From contig JBCDJJ010000029.1 in assembly GCA_038747915.1 (NCBI GenBank), positions 1 through 38,610 on the forward strand: DNA of 38,610 bases, in the 5' to 3' direction. A program made the position numbers and the translations under genes. The notes below the pieces were generated by a model. That model was given only the letters and a program-made list of their open reading frames with translations, did no database searches and was not told where the DNA came from. Of this stretch, positions 9,367-19,545 are shown piece after piece (the stretch's first letter is position 1; each line of letters starts with the position of its first letter). The stretch is from JBCDAP01 sp038747915 (GTDB lineage Bacteria; Planctomycetota; Phycisphaerae; Phycisphaerales; UBA1924).

Positions 9367-10536
9367 TCATGAGTCTGGGTGACCGAGTGACGGGCGGCTA
9401 CCGGCTCGCCTCCGCGAGCGAGACACGCACCACGCGCCGACCAACGGAAGGAGAAGCCCACCGGGGGACGGTATCGGATTCGCAGCGATGGTCGCGTCGA
9501 TCCAGTCGGCAACCGTGGACACACGCGCGAAGCCGGAGATCTCGTGGTAGTCGTAGTAGTTGAAGCCGAACGGGTCTGAGAAGTTCATGATGAACGAGTT
9601 CACCCCCATGATCTGGAACTCGAACGCCTCGGGGTTCCAGGTGAACAGCCCACCCCCGCTGTCGCCGCTCCCGAGCATCGCCTCGTAGTTGGTCGGCGCG
9701 GTGCTGCCGAGCGGGTTGATCGGCCAGGCGGCCTCCGGGTCGTTGTTCTTGATTCCGGCGGCGTAGAGCTCGGGGTCGTCGTAGTCGGCGAGCATGACGT
9801 TGGGGTGGAAGCCCTGCCACACGCCGAACGGGCTCAGGTGCGGGTCGACCATATCGATGCGATTGTCGCCGCGGCGCTTGGTGGGCGTCGTCCCTTCGCC
9901 GCCGTACGCCACGGTGCCATCGTCGCGGACATATTCACCGTAGCCGACGATCTGCCCGGTTCTCCCGCGCTCGTTGCTCTGCCGGTAGATCTCGATCGGG
10001 TCGATCCCCTCGACCTCGTTCTTCAGGAAGACGAGCGCCAGGTCGTAGCCCGCGTTCTCCTGACCGTTGAAGACATCGCCGAAGCCGGGGTGCTCCACCC
10101 AGTGCGATACCTCCACCGGCGGCACGATGTCGGTGCCATCGGGGGTCAGGAAGCGCCAGTACGCGCTGCCGTCGTCGATGGCGAAGCTCTCTTGATCGAA
10201 GAGGTGGGCCGCGGTCAGGACCACGTGCGGCGCGATCAGCGTGCCGCTCCCGCCCATCCGATCTTCGCTCGAGAACGGCCAGGGCCCGAAGACAGACTCC
10301 CAGTCGTCGACCGTCTGCTGCGGCCACGTGACGTCGTAATAGAGGGCGCCGACCGCGTTCGTCCACGCCGCCGAGGCGCGCGATGCGACCTCGGACTCGG
10401 TCACATCTCGCCGGACCACGACCGCGCCCGCGAGCGGCGCACAGATCGTCGACACCACGATGGCGAGCGCCCACGAGTTCACGACGCGGCAGCTTCCCGG
10501 GCGTCGTCCGGCCGGCGAACAGTGTGTGTTCTTCAC
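9367..10536 (-). CDS. Secreted trypsin-like serine protease with C-terminal sorting tail
   Basis: I chose GTG 10536 as start because GGGGA lies 8 bases upstream and the product then opens with a normal signal peptide: basic n-region with RR, core WALAIVVSTICAPLAGA. ATG 10569, GTG 10482 or the longer frame to 10698 are alternatives. The 389-residue product carries a complete chymotrypsin-fold triad: His111 (LTAAHLFD), Asp165 (YDLALVFL) and Ser293 (GSGDSGGGLF). The C-terminus reads PIPSPGG (354-360), hydrophobic LLLPLVGAWCV, then RSRRR. This is a PEP-CTERM-like tripartite tail, which in known systems is cut by an exosortase at the cell envelope. An extra dozen residues after the arginines is slightly unusual. 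Substrate unknown. Confidence 0.85.
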   Translation of the reverse strand: MKNTHCSPAGRRPGSCRVVNSWALAIVVSTICAPLAGAVVVRRDVTESEVASRASAAWTNAVGALYYDVTWPQQTVDDWESVFGPWPFSSEDRMGGSGTLIAPHVVLTAAHLFDQESFAIDDGSAYWRFLTPDGTDIVPPVEVSHWVEHPGFGDVFNGQENAGYDLALVFLKNEVEGIDPIEIYRQSNERGRTGQIVGYGEYVRDDGTVAYGGEGTTPTKRRGDNRIDMVDPHLSPFGVWQGFHPNVMLADYDDPELYAAGIKNNDPEAAWPINPLGSTAPTNYEAMLGSGDSGGGLFTWNPEAFEFQIMGVNSFIMNFSDPFGFNYYDYHEISGFARVSTVADWIDATIAANPIPSPGGLLLPLVGAWCVSRSRRRAGSRPSLGHPDS

Positions 10537-10772
10537 TTCAGCGATCCCCACAGTGCTCGCCCCAATCATGCTTGCCCAACGCGGCGCCCACGAGGTGATC
10601 AGCGGCGCGATCGTGGCACGACCATGCCCAACCTCACTCCTTTGGAAGATGGCGTGGCTTCGGTGATCGTCAAGGTGATGGCCACCAAACGCAACCAATT
10701 TGGTTCAATCTGGGTGCTTCTCACTCTGGTGCCATCGATGGCAACACGCCGCCCTGCCTCCAATTCCTGACC

Positions 10773-10842
10773 CGCATGATCTGATTATCGTTCGGTATCA
10801 TATTAATTTCACCGAATATTAATCGATTATATGCGCATGATC
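10773..10842. repeat. AT-rich block with direct and inverted repeats in a divergent intergenic region
   Basis: This short AT-rich island sits in GC-rich DNA between the divergent protease and pseudopilin genes. CGCATGATC occurs at both ends (10773-10781 and 10834-10842). ATATTAAT occurs twice (10800-10807, 10816-10823). TTCGGT (10791-10796) and ACCGAA (10811-10816) form an inverted repeat. It looks like a protein-binding or upstream promoter element. The rest of 10537-11004 shows only the promoter listed next. Confidence 0.5.
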
Positions 10843-10911
10843 GAACTGAAAAGATGAGAACACACCGATCCTCGGCTGCAATCCACAGTTGAAACCGGTT
10901 CGAGTGCAGAT

Positions 10912-10939
10912 TTGCCTGACCGCAAATTCGCTGTACTGT
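10912..10939 (+). promoter_or_regulatory. Candidate promoter of the pseudopilin gene
   Basis: TTGCCT at 10912-10917 and TACTGT at 10934-10939 are 16 bases apart. They would start transcription near 10946, about 60 bases before the GTG start at 11005. The match is to the general sigma-70 pattern and is only moderate. Confidence 0.35.
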
Positions 10940-11004
10940 TCAGCAGTGGTTGGGCGTGGTTGCCCAAGTTGGTCGAGCAATCGTACCCTGCGAGGGCATC
11001 CCCG

Positions 11005-12033
11005 GTGACATCGCGTCAGCATGCTCGCTCGGACACCGGCTTCACGCTCATCGAGCTGCTGGTGGTCGTGGCGGTGATCGCGCTGTTGATCGGCCTGCTC
11101 ATTCCCGCGCTCGGCGCCGCCCGGCGCGTCGCCTTCACGACCGCTGGGCTGAGCAACCTCTCGCAGATCGGACGGGCCGACGGGGCACACCGCGTCGACC
11201 ACGACGGCGCGACCTCCGCGTACCCCGAGTTCACCGCCTGGAGCGAGAACGCGCCGTTCCTCGGCCGGTACGCGGGTGAGTTCAACGGGCTGATCAACGT
11301 CGGGCCGTTCAGCGAGACCCGCGGCTTCAGCCTCGGCGGCATGTCGATCCACCTGTGGATGGCTGATCGCAAGGGCACGGGGTACCACGAGCGCCACAAG
11401 GTGCTCAACCAGTACATCTACGAGGACGTTGGCCCGGTGCCGGAAGCGCCGCTCGCCATCGAGATCGATGCCGACCCCGAGGCCAGACCCGAGCGAGCGG
11501 TCTTTCGCTCGCCCGGGCCCGAGTGGCGGGTCAACTACGACCCCACCGCGCCGAATCCACCAGAGGAGAACACGCTCTACAACCTCTACGGCACGAGCTA
11601 CCTCGCCAACACGTTCTGGTGGGACGCCGAGATCAACGGGCTCAGCACCGCGAACTACATCGATCCGGACGTCGACCCCGCTGGGTCGACCATCGAGTTC
11701 GCGCGGTACGCCCAGTCGCGCGTGTCGACCTGGTCCCAATCGCGCACGGTCTTCGCGGGCGAGGGGTCGTTCATACAGATCGCTCATCAAGCTGCCTTCG
11801 CGGAGGAAGGAACCCACCTTGATCGCGCGGATCACCTCGCGGTGTTCATGGATGGCCATGCGAAGGCGATCGAGATCGGCATCGAGGACATCAACCTCGC
11901 GCGCGGGAACGGGACACTCAACTGGGTGCCCTTTGCCCCGTTCACAGACCCCTACGACGCCGCCCCCTTCAATGATGATCGCGGCGTCTGGCAGTTCTTC
12001 CCCGAGTGGCGAGAGGAGCGCCTCGAGCTCTGA
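11005..12033 (+). CDS. Type II secretion / type IV pilin-like pseudopilin (prepilin N-methylation leader)
   Basis: The GTG at 11005 has GAGGG 8 bases upstream and gives a short basic leader ending in SDTG, then FTLIELLVVVAVIALLIGLL. This is the classic class III prepilin signal: cut after Gly, Phe methylated, Glu at +5. A longer frame from 10912 would bury this signal and overlaps the likely promoter. The 342-residue protein continues with LIPALGAAR, a common opening of planctomycete pseudopilins, and a large soluble domain ending near WREERLEL. The SHLWMADRK-like and VFMDGHAKAIEIG-like stretches resemble the H-X9-DG domain of these proteins, where the DG sits in FMDGH. It probably belongs to a pseudopilus of a type II-like secretion apparatus, but no assembly genes lie nearby. 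Planctomycetes carry many such orphans. Confidence 0.85.
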   Translation: MTSRQHARSDTGFTLIELLVVVAVIALLIGLLIPALGAARRVAFTTAGLSNLSQIGRADGAHRVDHDGATSAYPEFTAWSENAPFLGRYAGEFNGLINVGPFSETRGFSLGGMSIHLWMADRKGTGYHERHKVLNQYIYEDVGPVPEAPLAIEIDADPEARPERAVFRSPGPEWRVNYDPTAPNPPEENTLYNLYGTSYLANTFWWDAEINGLSTANYIDPDVDPAGSTIEFARYAQSRVSTWSQSRTVFAGEGSFIQIAHQAAFAEEGTHLDRADHLAVFMDGHAKAIEIGIEDINLARGNGTLNWVPFAPFTDPYDAAPFNDDRGVWQFFPEWREERLEL

Positions 12034-12116
12034 TCCGCACCCAGGCCGGATCGATCGCTGTGGCGACGTGATGACCGAAGAGATCGTTGTTTTCTTTCCT
12101 GACTGTGAGGTACACG

Positions 12117-13244
12117 ATGAGTGAGTGTGTGATCGATCACCGAGCAGTGCTCGGCGCCACGGCCCCGTTCTCCATGACCGCGGCCGCAGCGGCGGCGCTC
12201 GCCCTGGTCGCCGGGGCTGCGGCCGCCCAGACCGGGTTCCCGCAGAACGATGAGTTCGGCATCGGTGTCATCGGCTTCGAGGCCACCGGCTCGGGTACCG
12301 GCATGGGCACCGGCTCCGGAACGGGCACCGGCACCGGGATGGGCACTGGCATGGGGACCGGCATGAACACGGTCTGCACCGGGGGCTTCACCATGGCCTC
12401 GACCACGCCGGCCACCTTCATCGCCCCATTCGATGGCCTCACGGGGTCGATCAGTGTTGGCTACGCGCCGGTCGGCGTGTTCGGGGCAGGGAATCAGTTC
12501 TTCGCCAACGCCACGCTCCCAGTGGGCGGGAACGCAGCGGACGCCGTCGTCGTGAACCGGACGCCGGGCCCAAGCCCGTTCGCCGACAACGGCCCGTTCG
12601 ATGTCGTCACCCGCGGTGCGTTCCGCTCCTTTGAGTACCTCGGGCCGAGCTTTATCACCCGTGTCCAGGTCCTGATCGATAGCTGCAACGTCGACGTCAC
12701 CGGCGATCTGTTCCCCGACATCCAGGACATCAGCGCGACGAGCTACCCGGTGCTCGCCGGCATCGCTGTTCCTCCGAACGGCACGGGGTTCACCCTCGAG
12801 TCGATCAACTCGGTGCTCGCTTTCGATGCGACGATCTCGTTCTTTGCGCTCGACGGCTCCACCCAGCAGGACACACCGGTCGACACGGAGCTCGACGGCT
12901 CCCTCGCGGTGCCCTTCAGCAGCCTGTTCTCGATCGCCGACACCCGCCAGATCGCTATCACCTGGGACTACGAGTTCGAGACCCCGCTGCCGGAGGTCGA
13001 CCTCGCCCCACCGTTCGGCGCGATGGGGACCGGCCTCGGCACCGGGTTCGGGACAGGACCCGGTACCGGGTTCGGCACGGGCGGCTTCGACGCCACGGCC
13101 CTCGGCTCATTTGACTTTGCTGCGTTCCTCGACGGCGTCGCGAGCGGCGACTACATCGTCGGCGACTTCGATCGCGATGTGGACTTCGACGCGATCGACA
13201 TCGATCTCTACGACGACGACTTCAGGGGCCTGCGCAGCGAGTGA
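12117..13244 (+). CDS. Exported GTG-repeat protein of unknown function
   Basis: ATG 12117 is preceded by GAGG 8 bases upstream. The upstream ATG at 12087 would add ten residues with no benefit. The 375-residue product opens with an Ala-rich signal segment (about residues 18-38, ending GAAAAQ). A GTGM/GTGS/GTGT block covers residues 58-83, and a second GTGL/GTGF/GTGP block covers about 303-323. Between them is a globular region resembling a beta-rich extracellular domain (GPFDVVTRGAF, SFITRVQVLID). Near the C-terminus, GDFDRDVDFDAIDIDLYDD looks like a single EF-hand or half dockerin and may bind calcium. There is no sorting tail. It lies 83 bases after the pseudopilin in the same direction and could be a cargo or surface partner. 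I do not recognise the family. Confidence 0.75.
   Translation: MSECVIDHRAVLGATAPFSMTAAAAAALALVAGAAAAQTGFPQNDEFGIGVIGFEATGSGTGMGTGSGTGTGTGMGTGMGTGMNTVCTGGFTMASTTPATFIAPFDGLTGSISVGYAPVGVFGAGNQFFANATLPVGGNAADAVVVNRTPGPSPFADNGPFDVVTRGAFRSFEYLGPSFITRVQVLIDSCNVDVTGDLFPDIQDISATSYPVLAGIAVPPNGTGFTLESINSVLAFDATISFFALDGSTQQDTPVDTELDGSLAVPFSSLFSIADTRQIAITWDYEFETPLPEVDLAPPFGAMGTGLGTGFGTGPGTGFGTGGFDATALGSFDFAAFLDGVASGDYIVGDFDRDVDFDAIDIDLYDDDFRGLRSE
12288..12365 (+). repeat. First GTGX-coding tandem repeat block
   Basis: Degenerate 6/12-base units of the type GGCACCGGCATG encode alternating Gly-Thr-Gly plus Met, Ser or Thr, residues 58-83 of the exported protein. Such arrays are prone to expansion and contraction. 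Confidence 0.7.
13023..13085 (+). repeat. Second GTGX-coding tandem repeat block
   Basis: A second array with units such as GGCACCGGGTTC encodes Gly-Thr-Gly plus Leu, Phe or Pro. It sits on the other side of the central domain from the first block, so the domain is framed by flexible glycine-rich linkers. Confidence 0.7.
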
Positions 13245-13274
13245 TCGGTGGTGCTCGGCGAAGCGAGAGTGTGA

Positions 13275-13288
13275 AGAGCGCGCGCTCT
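13275..13288. terminator. Perfect palindrome between convergent genes
   Basis: AGAGCGCGCGCTCT is a 14-base perfect palindrome. It lies 30 bases after the stop of the exported protein and 6 bases beyond the stop of oxyR. Its place between converging genes suggests a two-way termination or RNA-end structure. There is no T run, so intrinsic termination is uncertain. Confidence 0.35.
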
Positions 13289-13293
13289 GATCG

Positions 13294-14202
13294 TCAGCTC
13301 TTCAGCTCCCGCACTTCGAGCTCCAGGAGCGATGCGAAGCGGTCGGCCAGCACCGACTGCGTCCGACCGATCTTCGTCGCGATACCGATGTCGCGACGCG
13401 GTCCGTCTCGGCGCAGTCTCGTGCATCGCACGCCCTCGCGCTGATGCTTCCCGATCGCCATGCTCGGCACCAGCGAGACGCCGAGGCCTAGTCGAACAAG
13501 CTCGAACACGGTGTCGAGCTGCGTGGCGTTGCAGGTCACCTGGCGGTTCAGATCACGCTTGGCGCAGAAGCTCTCGATCTGTCCGCCGAGGCAGTGCATC
13601 TCGCTCAGGCTGATCCTGGGATACGTCCGCAGCTCGCGCAGCGTGAGCTCTGTGGAGACCTCGATGTCCGGGTCGTCCGGGGCAATCACCAGGAGTCCCT
13701 CCGCGCCGAGCGTCTCGCACTCGATGCGCGGGTGATTCACCGGCGGGCTGAGGACCGCGGCCTCGATGGAATGATCGTCGAGGCGCTCTAGGAGCAGCTC
13801 GGTGACATCCTCGAACACCACGATCTCACAGTCCGGGTACTCCTCGCGCAGCTTCGAGAGCACCGGCGGCAGCAGATAGGGAGACATCGTCGGGATGGCA
13901 CCGATGGTCAGCCGCCCGATGCCGGCCTCGACCGCATCACCGATGCCGTCGGCCACCGCCTCGATCGCGCGAACCGCGTGCTGCGCACGGGGCAGCAGGA
14001 GCCGGCCCTCCTCCGTGAGGACCACCGTCCGGCCGACACGGTCGAACACCGAGAAGCCCAGCATCGATTCGAGCCGGCGGATGTGCTCGGTGACGGTGGG
14101 CTGGGCGAGACCGAGCCGGCGCGCCGCCGCCCGGACCGATCCCGCCTCCGCTGCGACGACGAAGCACCGGAGGTGACGCGTGTCCGGATGGTTCGCTGAC
14201 AT
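13294..14202 (-). CDS. oxyR: LysR-family hydrogen-peroxide sensor/regulator OxyR
   Basis: This 302-residue LysR-type regulator has an N-terminal helix-turn-helix (about 10-68: SVRAAARRLGLAQPTVTEHI) and a C-terminal effector domain. Cys204 and Cys213, in HCLGGQIESFC, have the same spacing and context as the peroxide-sensing Cys199/Cys208 pair of E. coli OxyR. That supports OxyR over a general LysR protein. The start at 14202 is fixed by AGGGGA 6 bases upstream; the longer frame to 14376 would overlap katG. It diverges from katG across 152 bases, the usual arrangement when OxyR controls catalase-peroxidase. In known systems oxidation forms a disulfide that switches on katG. Autoregulation through the shared intergenic site is likely. 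Confidence 0.92.
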   Translation of the reverse strand: MSANHPDTRHLRCFVVAAEAGSVRAAARRLGLAQPTVTEHIRRLESMLGFSVFDRVGRTVVLTEEGRLLLPRAQHAVRAIEAVADGIGDAVEAGIGRLTIGAIPTMSPYLLPPVLSKLREEYPDCEIVVFEDVTELLLERLDDHSIEAAVLSPPVNHPRIECETLGAEGLLVIAPDDPDIEVSTELTLRELRTYPRISLSEMHCLGGQIESFCAKRDLNRQVTCNATQLDTVFELVRLGLGVSLVPSMAIGKHQREGVRCTRLRRDGPRRDIGIATKIGRTQSVLADRFASLLELEVRELKS

Positions 14203-14249
14203 CGTGATCCCCTGCGCTTCGAGCACGCCCGTGTATTGATCGGAAAATT

Positions 14250-14276
14250 CTATCGATGGAACTGTGTTTTCGATAG
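14250..14276. promoter_or_regulatory. Inverted repeat between oxyR and katG, candidate OxyR operator
   Basis: CTATCGA at 14250-14256 and TCGATAG at 14270-14276 are perfect inverted copies 13 bases apart. They lie 48 bases before oxyR and 78 bases before katG. Classic OxyR sites are built of ATAG/CTAT boxes spaced by 7. Here the boxes are present but the spacing differs, so the assignment rests mostly on position and symmetry. Confidence 0.5.
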
Positions 14277-14354
14277 TGACGCCGATCATTTCGTGTCGTA
14301 CCTTTTCCGCACTGCTCAGGCCCCGACCACCGCTCGAAAAGCGAGACCAACCCC

Positions 14355-16577
<2,223 letters not shown>

Positions 16578-16598
16578 CCTCGCTCTCGACTGATCACA

Positions 16599-16626
16599 CC
16601 GCAGCGCACACCCGCGTGGGCTGCGG
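16599..16626. terminator. Hairpin between convergent katG and lipoprotein gene
   Basis: CCGCAGC (16599-16605) pairs perfectly with GCTGCGG (16620-16626) around a 14-base loop. It begins 22 bases after the katG stop and ends 17 bases before the other gene's stop. It could terminate from both sides; no T run follows in either direction. Confidence 0.4.
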
Positions 16627-16643
16627 CCTGATCTGTATCACAA

Positions 16644-17174
16644 TCACCGCATCACGCGGAACAGGCCCGTCGCCCGGATCGTCAGCACATCCGGTGTCGG
16701 CCGGGCGGCAACGGTCCCGACGACGATGACCTCATCGAGTGGCGCGAAGCCCGCAGCGTCGGGGCTCTCATCAACCGCCCGACCGCTCGCGTCCACGATC
16801 TGCACCGTGGCCGAGTTCGCGGTGAGACTCTCGGGCGTCTCGCAGCAGTAGTCCCAGGGCGTTGTACACACATCGCCGTGCTTCTGATTGCAGTGCGGGA
16901 CCGCGAGATCCATCACCGTGAACACCGGGCTGCCCGCGGTGATCGGCTCGAGCCGGCCACCGATCCGGCCGCGGAGCACGATGGACTCGCCCTCCTGCGC
17001 AGACGCCTTGGCATCTTTCACGCCCTGTGCATCCGCGGGCGCCGAGGCGAGCACCCACGAGCGTGCATCGCCCCCACCGGTATCACCAGCGGCCATGCCG
17101 CGCTCCCCGCATGCAATCAATCCGGCCGCTGCGAGAGCGAGGCTCGCGAGCGCGATCACAGGGCGATGAATCAT
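16644..17174 (-). CDS. Cysteine-containing lipoprotein at the end of the ABC export operon
   Basis: ATG 17174 has AAGGAG 5 bases upstream; an ATG 15 bases earlier lacks this. The 176-residue product starts with a lipoprotein signal, hydrophobic LASLALAAAGLIAC, with lipid attachment at Cys22. The mature part has an OB-like beta pattern (ESIVLRGRIGG, VFTVMDLAV, DEVIVVGTV) and a cysteine motif CNQKHGDVCTTPWDYCC. I recall similar TPWDYCC-type proteins in other planctomycetes but know no function. It follows the second permease by 38 bases and is last in the operon. The cysteines could bind metal or form disulfides. It is probably held at the outer or inner membrane as a partner of the transporter. 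Confidence 0.8.
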   Translation of the reverse strand: MIHRPVIALASLALAAAGLIACGERGMAAGDTGGGDARSWVLASAPADAQGVKDAKASAQEGESIVLRGRIGGRLEPITAGSPVFTVMDLAVPHCNQKHGDVCTTPWDYCCETPESLTANSATVQIVDASGRAVDESPDAAGFAPLDEVIVVGTVAARPTPDVLTIRATGLFRVMR

Positions 17175-17212
17175 GGCTTCTCCTTGCAAATCAGATCAAC
17201 AGGAACACAGCG

Positions 17213-18385
17213 TCAGAACGACTTGAGCGCCTCCGTGATCGGAAGGCGCAGACAACGGATCGCGGGCGGCAGCGCGCCGATCAGCCCGACGGTGAGCCCG
17301 CCGAGCATCCCGATGAGCAGCACCGGCGCATCGATCGTCAGCGCGAACGCGCCCATCGAGAACCGCACCGCCAGCCCGTCGAGCACCAACACGCCGAGCA
17401 CCCCGGCGATCAGGGCGCCGCACGCCGCTGCGAACACCGACTCCTCGGTCAGGTTCGCGACGATCGCGAGCCGCGTGAACCCCAACGCCTGCAGCATCCC
17501 GACCTCGCGCACGCGGGCGGCGAACGCGGCGTACATCGTGTTGAGCCCACCGAGGATCCCGCCCGAGGCGATCAGGACCGCGGTCACGATCACCATGATG
17601 CGGATCGGCGCGTAGAAGGCCGCGATCGAGGCGTAGTACGCCCGCTCGCGGATCGCCGTGATCTCCAGATCGAGACGACTCTTCGCGAACAGGTCGACAT
17701 CGGCGAAGCTCGCACTCTCGAGCGTAACGATCACGCACGAGAGCGAGGCCTCGCGATTCGTCGCGATCTGGAGATCGGTGAGCGGGAGCCAGATCTCCGC
17801 GTTCATCACCGTGTTCGGAGCCCTGAATCGGCCCACAATGGTCCAATCGCGATCGTCGAAGTAGAGAGTTCGACCGATGGCCAGCCGTTCATCCGGCACG
17901 CCGAGGCGTGTCGGTGCGAGTTCACCAACCATCAGCTCGTCGAGCCCCGCCACCGGCGATCGCCCCTCGACGATCTCGACCGCCGGGTGCACCAGCAGCG
18001 CCACCGGACGCACCCCGCGCATGACCGCGGCAAGATCCTCGGTGCTCTCGGCGCTCTCGCGGACGGGCAGCGCCGCATGAATCTCCGGCGAGGCGTAGAT
18101 CACGCCCGCACGTTCCTTGAGCCCCGGGATGCTCGCGCCGGCGATGCCCTCGACCGCGGCGTCGATCTGGGACCGCTCGACCCCCTCCTCGCTCCCCGTG
18201 CCGAGCAGCATGATGTTCTCGTGGAGCGAGACGTGGTGCGTGAGTGTGAGCTGCATCCCGCGCACGAAGCCGCCCGCTGCCAGGATCAGCAGCACCACGA
18301 GCGCCGACCCGAGCAAAGACGCCGTGAGTCGCACCCGGCTTCGCCCGAGGTTCCGAAACGCGTACTGGAAAGGGAGCTGTCGCAT
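17213..18385 (-). CDS. FtsX/MacB-type ABC transporter permease (second of two)
   Basis: This protein of about 390 residues has the FtsX-family layout: an N-terminal transmembrane helix (LTASLLGSALVVLLILAAGG), a large outside domain (about 50-250) and three C-terminal helices (IRIMVIVTAVLIASGGILGG; AAACGALIAGVLGVLVLDG; LLIGMLGGLTVGLIGALPP). It starts QLPFQYAFRNLGRSRVRLT, typical for MacB-like permeases. ATG 18385 has AGAGGA close upstream and lies 8 bases after the stop of the first permease. An ATG at 18412 would overlap that gene. Together with the first permease and the ATPase it should form a heterodimeric mechanotransmission-type exporter or lipoprotein-handling transporter. Substrate unknown. 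Confidence 0.88.
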   Translation of the reverse strand: MRQLPFQYAFRNLGRSRVRLTASLLGSALVVLLILAAGGFVRGMQLTLTHHVSLHENIMLLGTGSEEGVERSQIDAAVEGIAGASIPGLKERAGVIYASPEIHAALPVRESAESTEDLAAVMRGVRPVALLVHPAVEIVEGRSPVAGLDELMVGELAPTRLGVPDERLAIGRTLYFDDRDWTIVGRFRAPNTVMNAEIWLPLTDLQIATNREASLSCVIVTLESASFADVDLFAKSRLDLEITAIRERAYYASIAAFYAPIRIMVIVTAVLIASGGILGGLNTMYAAFAARVREVGMLQALGFTRLAIVANLTEESVFAAACGALIAGVLGVLVLDGLAVRFSMGAFALTIDAPVLLIGMLGGLTVGLIGALPPAIRCLRLPITEALKSF

Positions 18386-18393
18386 GGATCCTC

Positions 18394-19545
18394 TCAGGCC
18401 GCGCGGAAACACTCAGCGATCTCACGACGAGACACCTGCCACGCCGGCACCAGGCCCGCCAGCACGCCGATCACCGTGCAGACGAGCACCCCCGACGCCA
18501 GCAGACCAACATCCGCGGTGATCGGGATCGAGATGCCCTCGACCGACAACGCGACGTTCCCGATGTGCGCGACACCCACCGCCGCCATCGCACCCAGTAC
18601 CCCACCGATCACCGACAGCAGCACACCCTCGATCACGATCAGGCTCGCCACAGCCCGCCCCGAATACCCGAGCGTTTGCAGCACCGCGTGCTCCGACACC
18701 CGGCTCTGCACCCCGAGCACGATCGAGTTGGCCACCAGCGCCATCACCGCTACAAGACACCCCAGCCCGAGCCACCGCGCGAAGCCGACCAGCTCGATGA
18801 TGTCGTCGGCAATCCGCCCGATGAACGCCTTCTCGCCGAACGTCGCGGTCGGCTCCTGTGCGATGCGGAACATCTCGTCGATGTCGTCCGCCACTCGGTC
18901 AAACATCGAGGCATCCTGCACCTTCACGTTGAACTGCGTGACGATGCCGAGTTGATCCCGGCCCGCCAGTTGAACGAACTCGAGCGCCGTGTACGCCACG
19001 TTGTGATCCTGCGCATCGTCCGATCGCACCACCCCGGCGACATACGCCGTGATCCCCGCGGCGTCGAAGGTCATACCCGGGCGCAGCCCGCGCCGCCCTG
19101 CGAGCGTCTCGCCGACCAGTGCCGCATCCGTCCGCCTCATCCACGCCTCGGCAGATCCCGCGACAATCTCGAACCCGTCACCGCGCTCAGCGAGAAAGCC
19201 CTCCTTCGGTACGCCGCGGAATGTCACGACATCCAGGCTCGTCCGGCAATTCGAGACCACCACCTTGATCGGCGTGGCGCTCACCACACCGTCGACACCC
19301 TCGATCCGAGGCTCGTAGTCCTGCGGAAGCCGGCTCGTCGCGGGGCAGTACCGGTCCTCGCGGTACACCACGAGCGTCGTGTCGTTCGCGGTCTCGGTCG
19401 TCGCCTCGGTGACACCGCGGTTCATCGCCTGCACCGACGTGAAAAGAAACATCGCGATCGCGATCCCCATGATCGTCAAGAGCGATCGCACGCGGTGACG
19501 CGATACCTGCTTCAAGACGTAGGGCATACACCGGAGCGGGCTCAT
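18394..19545 (-). CDS. FtsX/MacB-type ABC transporter permease (first of two)
   Basis: This 383-residue membrane protein has helix 1 near residues 20-40 (LLTIMGIAIAMFLFTSVQAM), an external MacB-like domain, and helices near 262-285, 305-330 and 350-372. The ending VPAWQVSRREIAECFRAA is the usual end of FtsX-type permeases. Its ATG overlaps the ATPase stop by four bases (ATGA), so translation is coupled. It has the same architecture as the next gene, but the two are diverged and would pair as a heterodimer. Confidence 0.9.
   Translation of the reverse strand: MSPLRCMPYVLKQVSRHRVRSLLTIMGIAIAMFLFTSVQAMNRGVTEATTETANDTTLVVYREDRYCPATSRLPQDYEPRIEGVDGVVSATPIKVVVSNCRTSLDVVTFRGVPKEGFLAERGDGFEIVAGSAEAWMRRTDAALVGETLAGRRGLRPGMTFDAAGITAYVAGVVRSDDAQDHNVAYTALEFVQLAGRDQLGIVTQFNVKVQDASMFDRVADDIDEMFRIAQEPTATFGEKAFIGRIADDIIELVGFARWLGLGCLVAVMALVANSIVLGVQSRVSEHAVLQTLGYSGRAVASLIVIEGVLLSVIGGVLGAMAAVGVAHIGNVALSVEGISIPITADVGLLASGVLVCTVIGVLAGLVPAWQVSRREIAECFRAA

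Noticed and set aside
12288..13085. CRISPR array
   Set aside because: The repeats are short, in-frame, coding GTGX units without spacers; no CRISPR-like array was seen anywhere in the window.
17027..18955. Plus-strand open frame of 642 codons
   Set aside because: Antisense to the lipoprotein and both permeases; Arg/His-rich with no motifs.
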